A DNA stretch of 64,000 bases from Umezawaea endophytica (GTDB lineage: Bacteria; Actinomycetota; Actinomycetes; Mycobacteriales; Pseudonocardiaceae): NCBI RefSeq assembly GCF_025061645.1, contig NZ_JANYMP010000034.1, positions 27,102 through 91,101 of the forward strand, written 5' to 3'. The position numbers were made by a program, and so were the translations under genes. The notes beneath the pieces are model-generated. The model worked only from the letters and a program-made list of their open reading frames with translations, searched no databases and was not told the DNA's origin. Position 1 is the first letter of the stretch. Every line of letters begins with the position of its first letter. This document shows positions 35,840-44,965 of this stretch, piece by piece.

Positions 35840-36547
35840 GTGCCAAGCAAGCCCAAGAAACAGCCCCGGTGGTACTTCTCGTTGCGCAGCCCGTACTCGT
35901 GGTTCGCCTACCACGACATGCGCGCGGAGTACCCCGACGTGCTCGACGCGGTGAGGTGGCTGCCCACCTGGGAGCCGGACGAGATCAGCGCGTCGATGCT
36001 CGCCGAGGCGCGCATCGAGCTGCCCTACGTGCCCATGTCGGTGGAGAAGGGGCGCTACATCCTGCAGGACGTCCGGCGGATGGCCAAGGACCGCGGGCTC
36101 GCGATGACCTGGCCGGTCGACCGGAACCCCGTGTGGGAGGTGTCGCACCTGGCCTACCTCGCGGCGGAAGAGGAGGGCGCGGGCCGCGAGTTCGTCGCCG
36201 CCGCCTACCGCGCGCGGTGGGAGCACGGACGGGACATCTCGGACCCCGACGTGATGTCGGACATCGCGGGAGATCTCGGACTCGACCCCGTCCGGCTGTC
36301 GACGGCCGCGCAGGACACCCGGTTGCGGGAACTGGCCGTCCAGAGCCTGAACGAGGTCTGGCGGGACGGTGTCTTCGGTGTTCCGTTCTTCATCGTCGGG
36401 CACGAGAAGTTCTGGGGCGTGGACCGGCTCCCGCAGTTCGTCGATGCGCTGCGCGACCTGCGACTACGCGAAGATCCCGGTACCTGGCAGGGATTGGTGC
36501 CCGCCGGTCCGGTCAGCGACATGGGTCACGCAGGGGGGTGCGGCTGA
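35840..36547 (+). CDS. DsbA-family protein of the 2-hydroxychromene-2-carboxylate isomerase type
   Basis: This 235-residue thioredoxin-fold protein has FSLRSPYSWFA where DsbA has CxxC, and the family C-terminal block GVFGVPFFIVGHEKFWGVDRL. These are features of HCCA isomerase/kappa-GST proteins, which catalyse thiol-assisted double-bond isomerisation. In this operon it may convert an E double bond of the polyenoyl-ACP to Z, or prepare the chain for ring formation as proposed for cinnamoyl-lipid pathways. It is the last gene of the run; GTG 35840 follows CCGGAGGA. Confidence 0.82.
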   Translation: MPSKPKKQPRWYFSLRSPYSWFAYHDMRAEYPDVLDAVRWLPTWEPDEISASMLAEARIELPYVPMSVEKGRYILQDVRRMAKDRGLAMTWPVDRNPVWEVSHLAYLAAEEEGAGREFVAAAYRARWEHGRDISDPDVMSDIAGDLGLDPVRLSTAAQDTRLRELAVQSLNEVWRDGVFGVPFFIVGHEKFWGVDRLPQFVDALRDLRLREDPGTWQGLVPAGPVSDMGHAGGCG

Positions 36548-36702
36548 CACCTCTGCTCGTGGTAGTAGTAGCTGTAGGTACTCGCGGGGACCGGCAGCGT
36601 CACCGCCGGAGATGAGGGGGGCGGGCTCTTGACGGTCGACTTGGTGGTGTCGCACGTCGCGCTGCCTCGGCGCACGGCGTCGACCGCTCCCCGGATCGTC
36701 CG

Positions 36703-38928
36703 TTGCGGGTAGCCGCGCGCCCTGGTCCCCTGGTCGACCGCGATCGTGAACTGGAGGTCTTCCGGCGCGTGCTGGAAGGCCTGGGTCGCGGTCGGTCGTC
36801 GGTGCTCGTCGTGGAGGGGCAGTCGGGCATGGGGACCGGCGCCCTGGTGCGACGGGGGTGCGTGCTGGCGGGTGAGGCGGGTGTCCGGGTCGCCTACGCC
36901 CGCGGGTCCCGCTACGAGTCCACCGTCGACTTCGGGTTGGCGTCGCAGCTCAGCGCGCAGGTGACCGGGCCGGGCCAACCGCGCTGGGGCAACGACCTGG
37001 CGGCCGTGCTCTGCGAGGAGGTGCTCGCGGAGGCGCGGCGGTCGCCGCTGCTGGTCGCGGTCGACGACGCGCACTTCATCGACTCCGGATCGGCGCGCTG
37101 GCTCAACGCCGTCGTCCGGCGGATGACCGGGACCCCGCTGGTGCTCGTGCTCGCCGTGAGCAGCGGCACGGACCAGGAGCCCGCGCTGCGCGGGCTGGCC
37201 GAACGCGTGCTCGAAGCGGGACCGCTGACGTCGGCCGGGGTGCGCCAGGTCCTCGCCGCGGCCTTCGGCGAACCACCGCACGGCGGGTTCGTCTCGGCGG
37301 TCGCGCACGCCACCGGGGGCGTCCCGAGCGTCGTGCACGCGGTCGCGCACCGCCTGGCCGCGACCGGCACGACCCCGGTCCCCGCCGCGGAGCCGCTGAT
37401 GCGCGCCATGACCTCGGACGCGCTCGGCGAACGGCTCGCGCGGATCCTCGACGGGCTGCCGGACGAGCTGGTCACCGTGGTGCGCACGATCGCCGTGTGC
37501 GGCGGGAGCCTCGACTTCGAGCTGGTCTGCTCGGTCGCGGGGGTGGAGGGCATGTCCTCCGCCGGTGCCCGGTCCAGGCTGCGCAGGGCGGGGCTGCTGA
37601 ACGACGACCCGCGTCCCGCGCTGGCGGGCTGGGTGCCCGCCGACCAGGTGCTCGCGGCGATGGACGCCGACGCGCGGGAGAAGGCGCAGGCCGTGGTGGC
37701 CGAACTGTGCCACCGCAACGCGGTCCCGGACGACGTGGTGGCCGACATCCTGCTCGACACCCGACCGGTCGGGGACCCCTGGGCCGCGGGCGTCCTGCGC
37801 GACGTCGCCACCAGGCGGACCGAACTCGGCGACACCGTCGCGGCGACCCGGCTGCTGGGGCGCGCGCTGCGGGAACCGGTCACCGGTTCGCCCGCGTCCC
37901 GGATCCTGTTCGACCTCGGCGAGGCCGAGGTGGCCACCGTGCCGTTCGCCAGCGACCGCCACCTCGCCAGGGTGATCACCGCTCCGGCGGGTCCCGACGT
38001 CGACGCGCTCCGCGTGCGCGCCGCCGACCTCGTGCTGTCCCGCGGGGACCACGCCCTCGTCGGCAGGCTCACCGCCGAGGTGTGCGAGCGCGAGGACGTG
38101 GCGCCGGAGGTGCGCGGCAAGCTGCTCGCCCTGCACTGGCTCAGCCAGGACCGGATGGGCGACACGCCCGAAGGTGCGGGGAGCGCGGCCGTGGGGCCCC
38201 TGCCCGAGGTGCCGGACGACCCGGCGCAGGCGGCCGTGGTGGCGTGGCGGCTTGCCCTGAAGGGCCAAGATGTCCGCAGGACCCGTGCCCTGGCGCGCAC
38301 GGCCCTGCTGGCCGACGGCCGCGACGCGTGCCCCTTGGCGCCGCGGACCGCGGCGAGCGTCGCGCTCGACCTCGCGGGCATGACGGACGAGGCCTCCGCC
38401 GGGCTGGAAGCCGCGGTGGCCGACTTCCGGCTCCCGCACGACCGGTCGGCGGTGGCGTACGCGCTGCTCGTGCGGGTGGGCGTGTCGTTGCGGCACGACC
38501 TGCTCGACGCCGCGGCGAGGGATCTCGACACGGTGCTCACGACGATGCCCGAGCAGTGTTGGCACCCTCGGCAGTGGCACCTGCTGGAAGCGATGCGCCT
38601 CCTCGTGCACGCGCGTTCGGGCGAGCTCGTCGTGGCGTCCCGGCGGATCACCGGGACGGGGTACACGGATTCCGCGGTCCTGTTGTACGCACGCGGTGTG
38701 GTGCGCCTCCTGAACGGTGACGCCGAGAACGCCGTCGGGATGCTGCTCGAGTGCGGGAGGCTGCTGCTCAACGCCGGCCTGGCCAATCCGCTGGTGATCC
38801 CGTGGCGGGCCGACGCCGCCACCGCCTCGCGCGTGCTGGGGCACGACGCGCGGGCCGACGACCTCCAGTCCACGCACGACGCGCTGACCCGGACGTGGTT
38901 CGCCGACACCGGAAGGGCACTGCTGTGA
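36703..38928 (+). CDS. LAL-like regulator lacking both a working Walker A and the LuxR HTH
   Basis: This 741-residue protein has the N-terminal layout of LAL regulators (LVDRDRELEVFRRVLEGL, then a P-loop region; Walker B LLVAVDDAHFID intact). The P-loop reads GQSGMGTG (39-46), with Thr in place of the essential Lys. The protein stops after the helical repeat region (WFADTGRALL) with no DNA-binding domain. Its stop overlaps the next LAL start (GTGA), so the two are made together. It may act as a partner or brake on the full-length regulator. TTG 36703 is the only start fitting the family N-terminus; no better ATG/GTG is in frame. Confidence 0.8.
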   Translation: MRVAARPGPLVDRDRELEVFRRVLEGLGRGRSSVLVVEGQSGMGTGALVRRGCVLAGEAGVRVAYARGSRYESTVDFGLASQLSAQVTGPGQPRWGNDLAAVLCEEVLAEARRSPLLVAVDDAHFIDSGSARWLNAVVRRMTGTPLVLVLAVSSGTDQEPALRGLAERVLEAGPLTSAGVRQVLAAAFGEPPHGGFVSAVAHATGGVPSVVHAVAHRLAATGTTPVPAAEPLMRAMTSDALGERLARILDGLPDELVTVVRTIAVCGGSLDFELVCSVAGVEGMSSAGARSRLRRAGLLNDDPRPALAGWVPADQVLAAMDADAREKAQAVVAELCHRNAVPDDVVADILLDTRPVGDPWAAGVLRDVATRRTELGDTVAATRLLGRALREPVTGSPASRILFDLGEAEVATVPFASDRHLARVITAPAGPDVDALRVRAADLVLSRGDHALVGRLTAEVCEREDVAPEVRGKLLALHWLSQDRMGDTPEGAGSAAVGPLPEVPDDPAQAAVVAWRLALKGQDVRRTRALARTALLADGRDACPLAPRTAASVALDLAGMTDEASAGLEAAVADFRLPHDRSAVAYALLVRVGVSLRHDLLDAAARDLDTVLTTMPEQCWHPRQWHLLEAMRLLVHARSGELVVASRRITGTGYTDSAVLLYARGVVRLLNGDAENAVGMLLECGRLLLNAGLANPLVIPWRADAATASRVLGHDARADDLQSTHDALTRTWFADTGRALL

Positions 38929-41723
38929 CGTTGTACGACCGACTCCCGGAACTCGACGTCGTCGCCGAGGCCCTGCGGGCCGCGGAACTGGGGCACAGCC
39001 GACTGGTCGTCGTGTCGGGCCCCGTGGGGATCGGGAAGTCGGCGCTCCTCCAGCACCTGCCGGTGCTCGCGGAGGAGCACGGCGTGCGCGTCCTGCACGC
39101 CAGTTGCGCCGTGCTGGAGCAGGACTTCGCCTTCGGCGTCGTGCGGCAGCTCCTGGAGCCCTCGTTCATCGCGGCGGACGAGGAGACGCGCGAGCGGTGG
39201 CTGGCGGGCTCCGCGGCCCACGCGCGGCTGCTGTTCACCGACGACCTCATGCGGGCGCCGGGGGACCGGGACGAGTTCTCGGTGTGGGACGACGACCGGC
39301 AGGTCGGCGGGGCGGGGCAGCCCATGCTGCACGGCCTGGTGCGGATGCTCGGCGCCATGAGCGCGGAGCAGCCGCTGATGCTGCTGGTGGACGACTTGCA
39401 GTGGGCGGACATGCCGTCGCTGCAACTGCTGGGGTACCTCGCGAGGCGGACGGCCGATCCCCAGGTGACGCTGGTGGTGGCCGTCCGCGAGGGTGATCCG
39501 CGCGCCGACCGCGCGGCGGTCCGGGACGTCGTCGGCGTGGCCACGCACCGGCTGTGGCTCGGGCCCCTGTCGGTCGACAGCGTCCGGCACCTGGTGCGGG
39601 ACGAGTTCGGGGAGGAGGGCGAGGAGGAGTTCGTGCTCGCCTGCCACGGGGCGTCCTCCGGCAACCCGATGTTCCTGAGGTCGGTGCTGATCGGCATGCG
39701 GCAGAGCGGGTACCGACCACTGGCGGCCGTCGCCGAGACGGCAGCCTCGCTCTCGCCGTCGCACCTGCTCGACCGGCTGGCGGGCTGCCTGGCCACGCAA
39801 CCGAGGCGCATCAAGGCGTTCGCCAAGGCGATGGTGGTGCTGGGCCACCACGGCGACAGCGCGCTGGTGGGCCGGTTGGCGGACCTGGACCCGGTCGGCC
39901 GCGCCGAAGCCGTCCGGCTGCTGGACCGGCTCGGGCTGATCATCCAGGGCGAGCCCCCGCGCTTCATCCACGTCGTCGTGCGGGAAGCCGTGGAACAGAC
40001 GATGACGGCCGTCGAGGTCGACCGCCTGCATCGGCGGGCCGCGGCGCTGCTGTACGACAGCGGCTACTCGTCCGAGCACGTCGCCGCCCACCTGCTCGCC
40101 GCGACGGGCGAGTGCGCGCCGTGGGCGATCGAGGTGCTGCGCGGGTCGGCCGAGACCGCGCTGAGCCGCGGGGCCCCCGAGGTCGGCGCCCGGTACCTGC
40201 GGCGAGCACTGCTGAACTCACCGCCCGGCACCGCCGACCGGGCCCTCCTGCTGGTCGAACTCGCCGCTGCGGAAGCGGAGTTCGACCCCGTCGCCGCGCT
40301 GCGGCACATGGCGCAGGGGGTGCCGTTCCTGCCGTCGGCCCGCGACCGCGCCCTCGCCCTCTCGCACCTCCCGCCCGCCCTGCTGGCCGGGGCCCCGCAG
40401 CCGATGGTCGAGGTCTTCGCGCAGGCCGCCGAGGAGCTGGCGGAGGAGATGACCGACCCGGAGCGGGTCTCCGCCTTCGACCGCGAACTGGCGCTGTGCC
40501 TGGAGGCCCGCCTGCGCTTCACCCGGTTCCGCTACGCCGGGCACCTCGTGGACGCCGTCGACCGGTTGCGCGGCTTGGGCCCCGACGTCCCGCTGAACTC
40601 CAGGGGCGACCGCGAACTCGCCGGGGTCCTGCTGCACGCGGCGACCACCACCGGCGACTACCCCGCGGCGCAGGCGCTCCGGCTCGGTCGGCGGCTGCTG
40701 GAACTGGAACCCGCCTCCACCCGGACCGCGCACGCCGTGGTGCCGCTGGTGATCAGCACGCTGATCGCGGCCGGTCCGCCGGAAGGGGTCCGCGGGTGGC
40801 TCGACCTCGCGCTGGACGAGGCCGTCCGGATCGACTCCGCCCCGTCGCAGGCGGTCATCGGCGCCGAGTGCGCGCTGGTGCTGCTCAAGGTCGGGAAGAC
40901 GGCCGAGGCCAGGGTCATGGCGACCATGGCGTTCGAGTTGACCGACCCGGACTGGACCCGGCAGCCGTCGAGGTCGGCGCTGGCGCTCGTGCTGGTCGCG
41001 ATCGACGCGGACGACCCCGTGCTCGCGGAACGGATCCTCGCGCGCTGCGGGGACGTCCGGACGCGGCTCTCCGCGTCCTGGCACGCCCAGATGCTCCGGG
41101 CCTGGCTCGCCGCCCGCTCGGGCGACCAGACCACCGCTCTGGACCACCTGGTGGACTGCGGGCGCAGCCTGGACCTGCTGGGCTGGGGCAACCCCGCGGT
41201 CATCCCCTGGCGGGGCTGGGCCGCGGCGCTGAACCACTCGCTCGGCAGGCAGGCCAGGGCGCGGGAACTCGCCGACGAGGAGTGCGAACGCGCGCTCGCG
41301 TGGGGAGCGCCCGCCACCGTCGGCCGCGCGCTGCGGATCAAGGGGATGATCACCGAGGGCGATCCGGGCGTCGAACTGCTCTCCGAGGCGTGCTCCGTGC
41401 TGGCCGCCTCCGGCGACGCGCTGGAACACGCCAGGGTGACGGCGGCGCTGGAGCGGCGGCGCGGTGCGGCGTCCCGCAAGGGCCGTCCGTCCCCGGCGGG
41501 CGTGGAGGCGTGGTTCGGTGTGGGGAAGCCGGTTTCGACAACGTTGACGAAGACCGAGCGCCGCGTCTCCACCCGTGCGGCGGAAGGTCTCACCAACCAG
41601 GAGATCGCGCAGGAGTTCGGGGTCAGCTCACGGGCGGTGGAGAAGCACCTGACGAACTCCTACCGCAAGCTCGGGGTGACGGGCCGGGCCGGTCTGGCCG
41701 CGGCGCTCGCCGACCTCCGCTAG
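38925..41723 (+). CDS. LuxR-family regulator, large ATP-binding (LAL) type
   Basis: This 932-residue LAL regulator has an intact Walker A GPVGIGKS (32-39), Walker B MLLVDDLQWAD, a long helical middle, and a C-terminal LuxR HTH (TKTERRVSTRAAEGLTNQEI...SRAVEKHLTNSYRKLG). It is translationally coupled to the HTH-less homologue upstream, to which its middle region is similar (both carry the LLECGR/LVDCGR-type block followed by NPxVIPWR). It probably activates the NRPS/PKS operons. Two hairpins directly follow its stop. Confidence 0.92.
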   Translation: MTLYDRLPELDVVAEALRAAELGHSRLVVVSGPVGIGKSALLQHLPVLAEEHGVRVLHASCAVLEQDFAFGVVRQLLEPSFIAADEETRERWLAGSAAHARLLFTDDLMRAPGDRDEFSVWDDDRQVGGAGQPMLHGLVRMLGAMSAEQPLMLLVDDLQWADMPSLQLLGYLARRTADPQVTLVVAVREGDPRADRAAVRDVVGVATHRLWLGPLSVDSVRHLVRDEFGEEGEEEFVLACHGASSGNPMFLRSVLIGMRQSGYRPLAAVAETAASLSPSHLLDRLAGCLATQPRRIKAFAKAMVVLGHHGDSALVGRLADLDPVGRAEAVRLLDRLGLIIQGEPPRFIHVVVREAVEQTMTAVEVDRLHRRAAALLYDSGYSSEHVAAHLLAATGECAPWAIEVLRGSAETALSRGAPEVGARYLRRALLNSPPGTADRALLLVELAAAEAEFDPVAALRHMAQGVPFLPSARDRALALSHLPPALLAGAPQPMVEVFAQAAEELAEEMTDPERVSAFDRELALCLEARLRFTRFRYAGHLVDAVDRLRGLGPDVPLNSRGDRELAGVLLHAATTTGDYPAAQALRLGRRLLELEPASTRTAHAVVPLVISTLIAAGPPEGVRGWLDLALDEAVRIDSAPSQAVIGAECALVLLKVGKTAEARVMATMAFELTDPDWTRQPSRSALALVLVAIDADDPVLAERILARCGDVRTRLSASWHAQMLRAWLAARSGDQTTALDHLVDCGRSLDLLGWGNPAVIPWRGWAAALNHSLGRQARARELADEECERALAWGAPATVGRALRIKGMITEGDPGVELLSEACSVLAASGDALEHARVTAALERRRGAASRKGRPSPAGVEAWFGVGKPVSTTLTKTERRVSTRAAEGLTNQEIAQEFGVSSRAVEKHLTNSYRKLGVTGRAGLAAALADLR

Positions 41724-41725
41724 AG

Positions 41726-41761
41726 GCGCGGCGAGCCGCGCGCCGCTCACCACCGGGGTGG
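41726..41761 (+). terminator. Tandem GC-rich hairpins after the LAL pair
   Basis: GCGCGGC-GA-GCCGCGC (41726-41741) begins three bases after the TAG stop and is followed by CCACC-GG-GGTGG (41750-41761). There is no U-run, as is common for actinobacterial terminators. This likely ends the regulator transcript. Confidence 0.5.
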
Positions 41762-42222
41762 GGAGCGGCAGGCTCGACGCCGCCGTTCGGAATGCGCGGG
41801 TTATTCGGTTCGCGTACACCGTCTTGTCATCCGGGAAATCTCCCGCGATTCCTCCCGATCCGTGAATCGATATGCGTGCCACCGCAAGCACTTCGGTGAT
41901 TTGCCCGTTCCATTCCCGCAACCCCTAGGGCGGAATCGGGGCGGCCAGATGAGACGCCATCCCGGTCGGAGGGGAGGGGGTCGGCGGTGGGGCTCCACTG
42001 TGGAAAGCGCTTTTCCGCTGCTCGGAGGGCCTGCGTGCGAGAGGGTCGGGTACGCGGTTCGGGGGGTGTGGGCACCGTACCTAGGTCGTGCGGCAACCAC
42101 AGAGTTAGCCACGGTCGGTATCCGGTGATTGCCACTGCGCTCCCACCGTTCATACGATCGTTACAGCTCCCCATTGACGGTCAGCAAGGGTGCTGCGCCC
42201 CAACTCATCGCAAGGAGTATTT
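41762..42222. other. Regulatory intergenic region upstream of the PAS-LuxR gene
   Basis: No gene is evident. The stretch is less GC-rich than its surroundings. It contains an inverted repeat CGGGA-aatc-TCCCG (41832-41845), loosely like the GGGA/TCCC palindromes bound by PimM-type PAS-LuxR regulators but with a 4-bp rather than 2-bp centre, and two CCTAGG sites. A promoter is proposed near the 3' end. Confidence 0.45.
42129..42158 (+). promoter_or_regulatory. Probable promoter of the PAS-LuxR regulator
   Basis: TTGCCA (42129-42134) and TACGAT (42153-42158) are spaced by 18 bp. Transcription would start near 42165, giving a leader of about 58 nt that includes AAGGAG at 42212-42217, five bases before the GTG start. 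Confidence 0.42.
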
Positions 42223-42888
42223 GTGTTCAAGTGCTACGACCACCCAGTGGAGCGCTCTCACCAATTGGCCGACGACAAGCTCTACCGCTCGATGTTCGAG
42301 CGGTCAGGACTCGGCATGGCCCGCCTGGACCCCAAGAGGAAGGTGCTGGAGGCGAACGCCGACCTGCTCAACTTCTTCGGCCGGTCGATCCACGACGTGT
42401 ACAGCCGCGACTTCACCGAACTGGTCCACCCCGGCGTCAGACCGGGCCTGGAGCGGCAGATGGAGAAGCTGGCCGAGGGCAAGCGCGGCCGGTTCGCCGA
42501 GCAGGTCGCCGCGGTCCGGTCGGACGGCAGCACGGTGCCCATCACGATGACCGCCATCGCGGTGCACGGCGACGGGCCGTCCATCACGGCGCTGCTGGTG
42601 ATCCTGAAGCAGGCGGCGGGGGACCGCGACCGGACGATCGTCGACCAGGGCAAGGTGCTGACCGACGTGCACGCCAGGATCCTCGAGGGCATGGCCGCGG
42701 GGGAGTCCACGACTCAACTGGCGTCGAGGCTCTTCCTGAGCCGTCAGGGCGTCGAGTACCACCTGGGCACGATGCTGCGGAAGCTCAAGGCCCCCAACCG
42801 GACCGCGCTGGTGTCGCGGGCCTACGCGATGGGCATGCTGAGCGTCGCGAGTTGGCCGCCCAGGGTCGAGCCCGCGTTCGTGAAGTAG
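42223..42888 (+). CDS. PAS-LuxR transcriptional regulator (PimM-like class)
   Basis: This 221-residue protein has an N-terminal PAS sensor domain (about 25-130: FERSGLGMARLDPKRKVLEANADLLNFFGRS...) and a C-terminal LuxR HTH (GMAAGESTTQLASRLFLSRQGVEYHLGTMLRKL). Small PAS-LuxR proteins are positive regulators of polyene macrolide and other antibiotic clusters. GTG 42223 is favoured over an in-frame GTG at 42190 because AAGGAG sits at ideal spacing. It is single-gene, with its own promoter and a following hairpin, and adds a fourth regulator to this cluster. Confidence 0.92.
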   Translation: MFKCYDHPVERSHQLADDKLYRSMFERSGLGMARLDPKRKVLEANADLLNFFGRSIHDVYSRDFTELVHPGVRPGLERQMEKLAEGKRGRFAEQVAAVRSDGSTVPITMTAIAVHGDGPSITALLVILKQAAGDRDRTIVDQGKVLTDVHARILEGMAAGESTTQLASRLFLSRQGVEYHLGTMLRKLKAPNRTALVSRAYAMGMLSVASWPPRVEPAFVK

Positions 42889-42894
42889 CCCGCG

Positions 42895-42908
42895 CGCCCG
42901 GACGGGCG
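42895..42908 (+). terminator. Short hairpin after the PAS-LuxR gene
   Basis: CGCCCG-GA-CGGGCG starts six bases after the TAG stop; it would form a compact GC stem with a tight loop. No U-tract is present. Confidence 0.35.
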
Positions 42909-42922
42909 GCCGGTTCGACGAC

Positions 42923-43981
42923 GTGCGACGAAGTGGACGGGGGACGGCGTTGGCGGTCGACGGGTCGGTGTCGCCGAGCGGGAGCGCCGCGAGATCGACG
43001 AGGTGGCCGCACCGGGCCATCGGTGTCCTCGGCGCACTCCTCGCCGCCTCGGCGCTGTGCTGGTGGTCGCTCGACGGGGTGGACTGGACAACGTTGTCCG
43101 AAGCCGCGCGGCGGTCCTCGCCGGTGCTGGTCGCCCTCGCGGTGGCCGGCTACACGGTCGCGTTCTGCGCGCTGGACACCGCGGCCTTCACCCTCGTGTA
43201 CCGCGGGCACCTCGTGGCGGACGTGCCCGTCCGGCACGTCGCCGCCGTGGTCTGCGGCAAGCAGTTGCTCGCGGTGGTCTTCTCCCCGTTGACCAAGGTC
43301 GTCGCCACGCTGTACTTCCACCGCCGCTGGCGCGTGCCGGTCCTGCGGACCCTCGGTGCCACGGAGGTGCTGACGGTCGCGGACACGATCGTGCTGGTGG
43401 CGCTCCTCGTCGGCGGCGCGCTGTTCGTCGACGGGATGCCCGCCGGGACGCTGGTGCTGGGGTCGTCGCTGGCGGTGCTGCCCGCGTTGCTGCTGCTCTG
43501 GGCCTGGCTCCCGGCGGCGCGCGGCCTGTTGCCCCGGCTGCGGCGCACCGCGTTCCTGTCCGTGCTGGTGCGCACGAGCCCGGCGCAGATGTCGGCGCAG
43601 CTCGGCCTGAGGTTCGGCGTCGTCGTCGCCATGGGGGTGTCGTGGTGGTTGCTGCTGCTGTCCAACGACGTGGCCCTGGACCTCGGGCGGCTGCTCCAGT
43701 TCTGCTCGGTGTTCGTGGTCGTGACCCAGTTGCCGATCTCGGTCGCGGGGTACGGCGGCCCGCAGGGCGCGTGCGTGCTGCTGTTCGCCGACGTCTGGGA
43801 GTTGATGAGCCGCGTGGACGCGGTGGCGCTGAGCCTGTTGTGGTCGACCGCCTACCTGGTGTCCCGCCTCGTGGTCGGGTCGCTGTTCGCGGTGCCGTTG
43901 TTGAACCTGCTGCGGGAAGATCGCGGCGCGCACGAGACGAGGAGTGGGAGTGCGGAGCCAGAGCAAGCGAGCACTGCGTGA
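42923..43981 (+). CDS. UPF0104/lysylphosphatidylglycerol synthase TM-region family membrane protein (flippase-like)
   Basis: This 352-residue integral membrane protein has about eight hydrophobic helices and the family's conserved polar spots: CGKQLLAVVFSP near the middle and VTQLPISVAGYGGPQGACVLL later. Related proteins (YbhN, AglD, LPG synthase membrane domain) move or modify lipid-linked molecules. GTG 42923 is listed; TTG 42950 in frame is an alternative. Its 3' end overlaps the kinase-like gene, so the two form a pair. Possible roles are export of, or protection from, a lipidic product; substrate unknown. Confidence 0.8.
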   Translation: MRRSGRGTALAVDGSVSPSGSAARSTRWPHRAIGVLGALLAASALCWWSLDGVDWTTLSEAARRSSPVLVALAVAGYTVAFCALDTAAFTLVYRGHLVADVPVRHVAAVVCGKQLLAVVFSPLTKVVATLYFHRRWRVPVLRTLGATEVLTVADTIVLVALLVGGALFVDGMPAGTLVLGSSLAVLPALLLLWAWLPAARGLLPRLRRTAFLSVLVRTSPAQMSAQLGLRFGVVVAMGVSWWLLLLSNDVALDLGRLLQFCSVFVVVTQLPISVAGYGGPQGACVLLFADVWELMSRVDAVALSLLWSTAYLVSRLVVGSLFAVPLLNLLREDRGAHETRSGSAEPEQASTA

Positions 43982-44951
43982 GGACGAGGTGGCCGCGGCC
44001 GTGTCCGAGGCGTTCGGCGTGGACACGGCGATCACGTCGGCGGCGGAGATCGCGGACGGCACGTTCAACGCCGTGTGGCTGCTCGACCTCGACCCGGTCG
44101 GGCCGGTCGTGCTGAAGGCCGCGCCGACGCCGTCGACACCGCTGATGACCTACGAGCGCAGGATCGCGCGGACGGAGGCGCTGGCGCTGACGGCGACCGC
44201 GACCGTCGCCCCGGTGCCGGTGCTGCACCACGCGGGCTTCGACAGCGCGGGGGTCGGCGGCGACTTCCTGATCACCTCGGTGGTGGACGGCGACACCTGG
44301 CACCGGCTGGGCAGTCGGGTCGCGGGCGCGGAGCGCGCTCGGTTGCGCCGCGACCTCGGTCGGATCGTCGCCGGGCTGCACACCGTGCGGGGCAACGGTT
44401 TCGGCTACCCGGAACCGTCGGCCGGGCTGGGCGGCGACACCTGGACCGAGGCGTTCACCGCCATGTTCGACGCCCTGCTGGCCGACGCCGACCGCTACGG
44501 GGTCGTGCCGCCCGTCCCCACCGCGGCGGTGCGCGACCTGCTGCGGTCGAGCAGGGCGCTGCTCGACGAGGTGACCGATCCCGTGCTTGTGCACTTCGAC
44601 CTGTGGGAGGGCAACGTCCTGCTCGCGGGCGACGGCGGGTCCCGGCGCGTCACCGGGCTGATCGACCTGGAGCGGGCGTTCTGGGGCGACCCGCACGCGG
44701 AGTTCGTGTCGCTGGCCCTGCTCGGCGACCTCGCGGACGACGACCCGCTGCTGGACGGCTACCGCGAGGCGGGCGGCTCGGCGGACCTCACGCCGTCGGC
44801 TCGGCGGCGGATCGCCCTGTACCAGGCGTACCTCTACCTGATCATGGTGGTCGAGGCCGTGCCGCGCGGCTACCGGGGCGTGAAGTCCGCCGTGGCGCAG
44901 TCGTTGTACAAGAGCAAGTTCAAACGGGCGTTGAACCGGGCGGCGGGGTGA
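43950..44951 (+). CDS. Aminoglycoside-phosphotransferase-fold kinase
   Basis: This 333-residue APH/choline-kinase family protein has the catalytic loop VHFDLWEGNVLL (HxDxxxxN) and the metal-binding GLIDLERAFWGDP (DFE-like IDLE). Members phosphorylate small hydroxyl compounds, including antibiotics, homoserine and choline. GTG 43950 follows AGGAG with good spacing; GTG 43944 is an alternative. It overlaps the membrane protein gene by 32 nt. A resistance kinase or a tailoring enzyme for either neighbouring cluster is possible; nothing in the sequence fixes the substrate. Confidence 0.85.
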   Translation: MRSQSKRALREDEVAAAVSEAFGVDTAITSAAEIADGTFNAVWLLDLDPVGPVVLKAAPTPSTPLMTYERRIARTEALALTATATVAPVPVLHHAGFDSAGVGGDFLITSVVDGDTWHRLGSRVAGAERARLRRDLGRIVAGLHTVRGNGFGYPEPSAGLGGDTWTEAFTAMFDALLADADRYGVVPPVPTAAVRDLLRSSRALLDEVTDPVLVHFDLWEGNVLLAGDGGSRRVTGLIDLERAFWGDPHAEFVSLALLGDLADDDPLLDGYREAGGSADLTPSARRRIALYQAYLYLIMVVEAVPRGYRGVKSAVAQSLYKSKFKRALNRAAG

Positions 44952-44965
44952 CTCAGCGCCCCCGC
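44943..44965. terminator. Bidirectional hairpin at the convergent gene junction
   Basis: GCGGGG (44943-44948) pairs with CCCCGC (44960-44965) around an 11-nt loop that contains both convergent stop codons. This is the second convergent junction in the window where the stops are embedded in an inverted repeat. Confidence 0.45.

Noticed and set aside
36548..36702. Repeated GTAGTAG/GTAGGT bases as a small repeat or operator
   Set aside because: Only a few imperfect units over about 25 bases, without symmetry or spacing.
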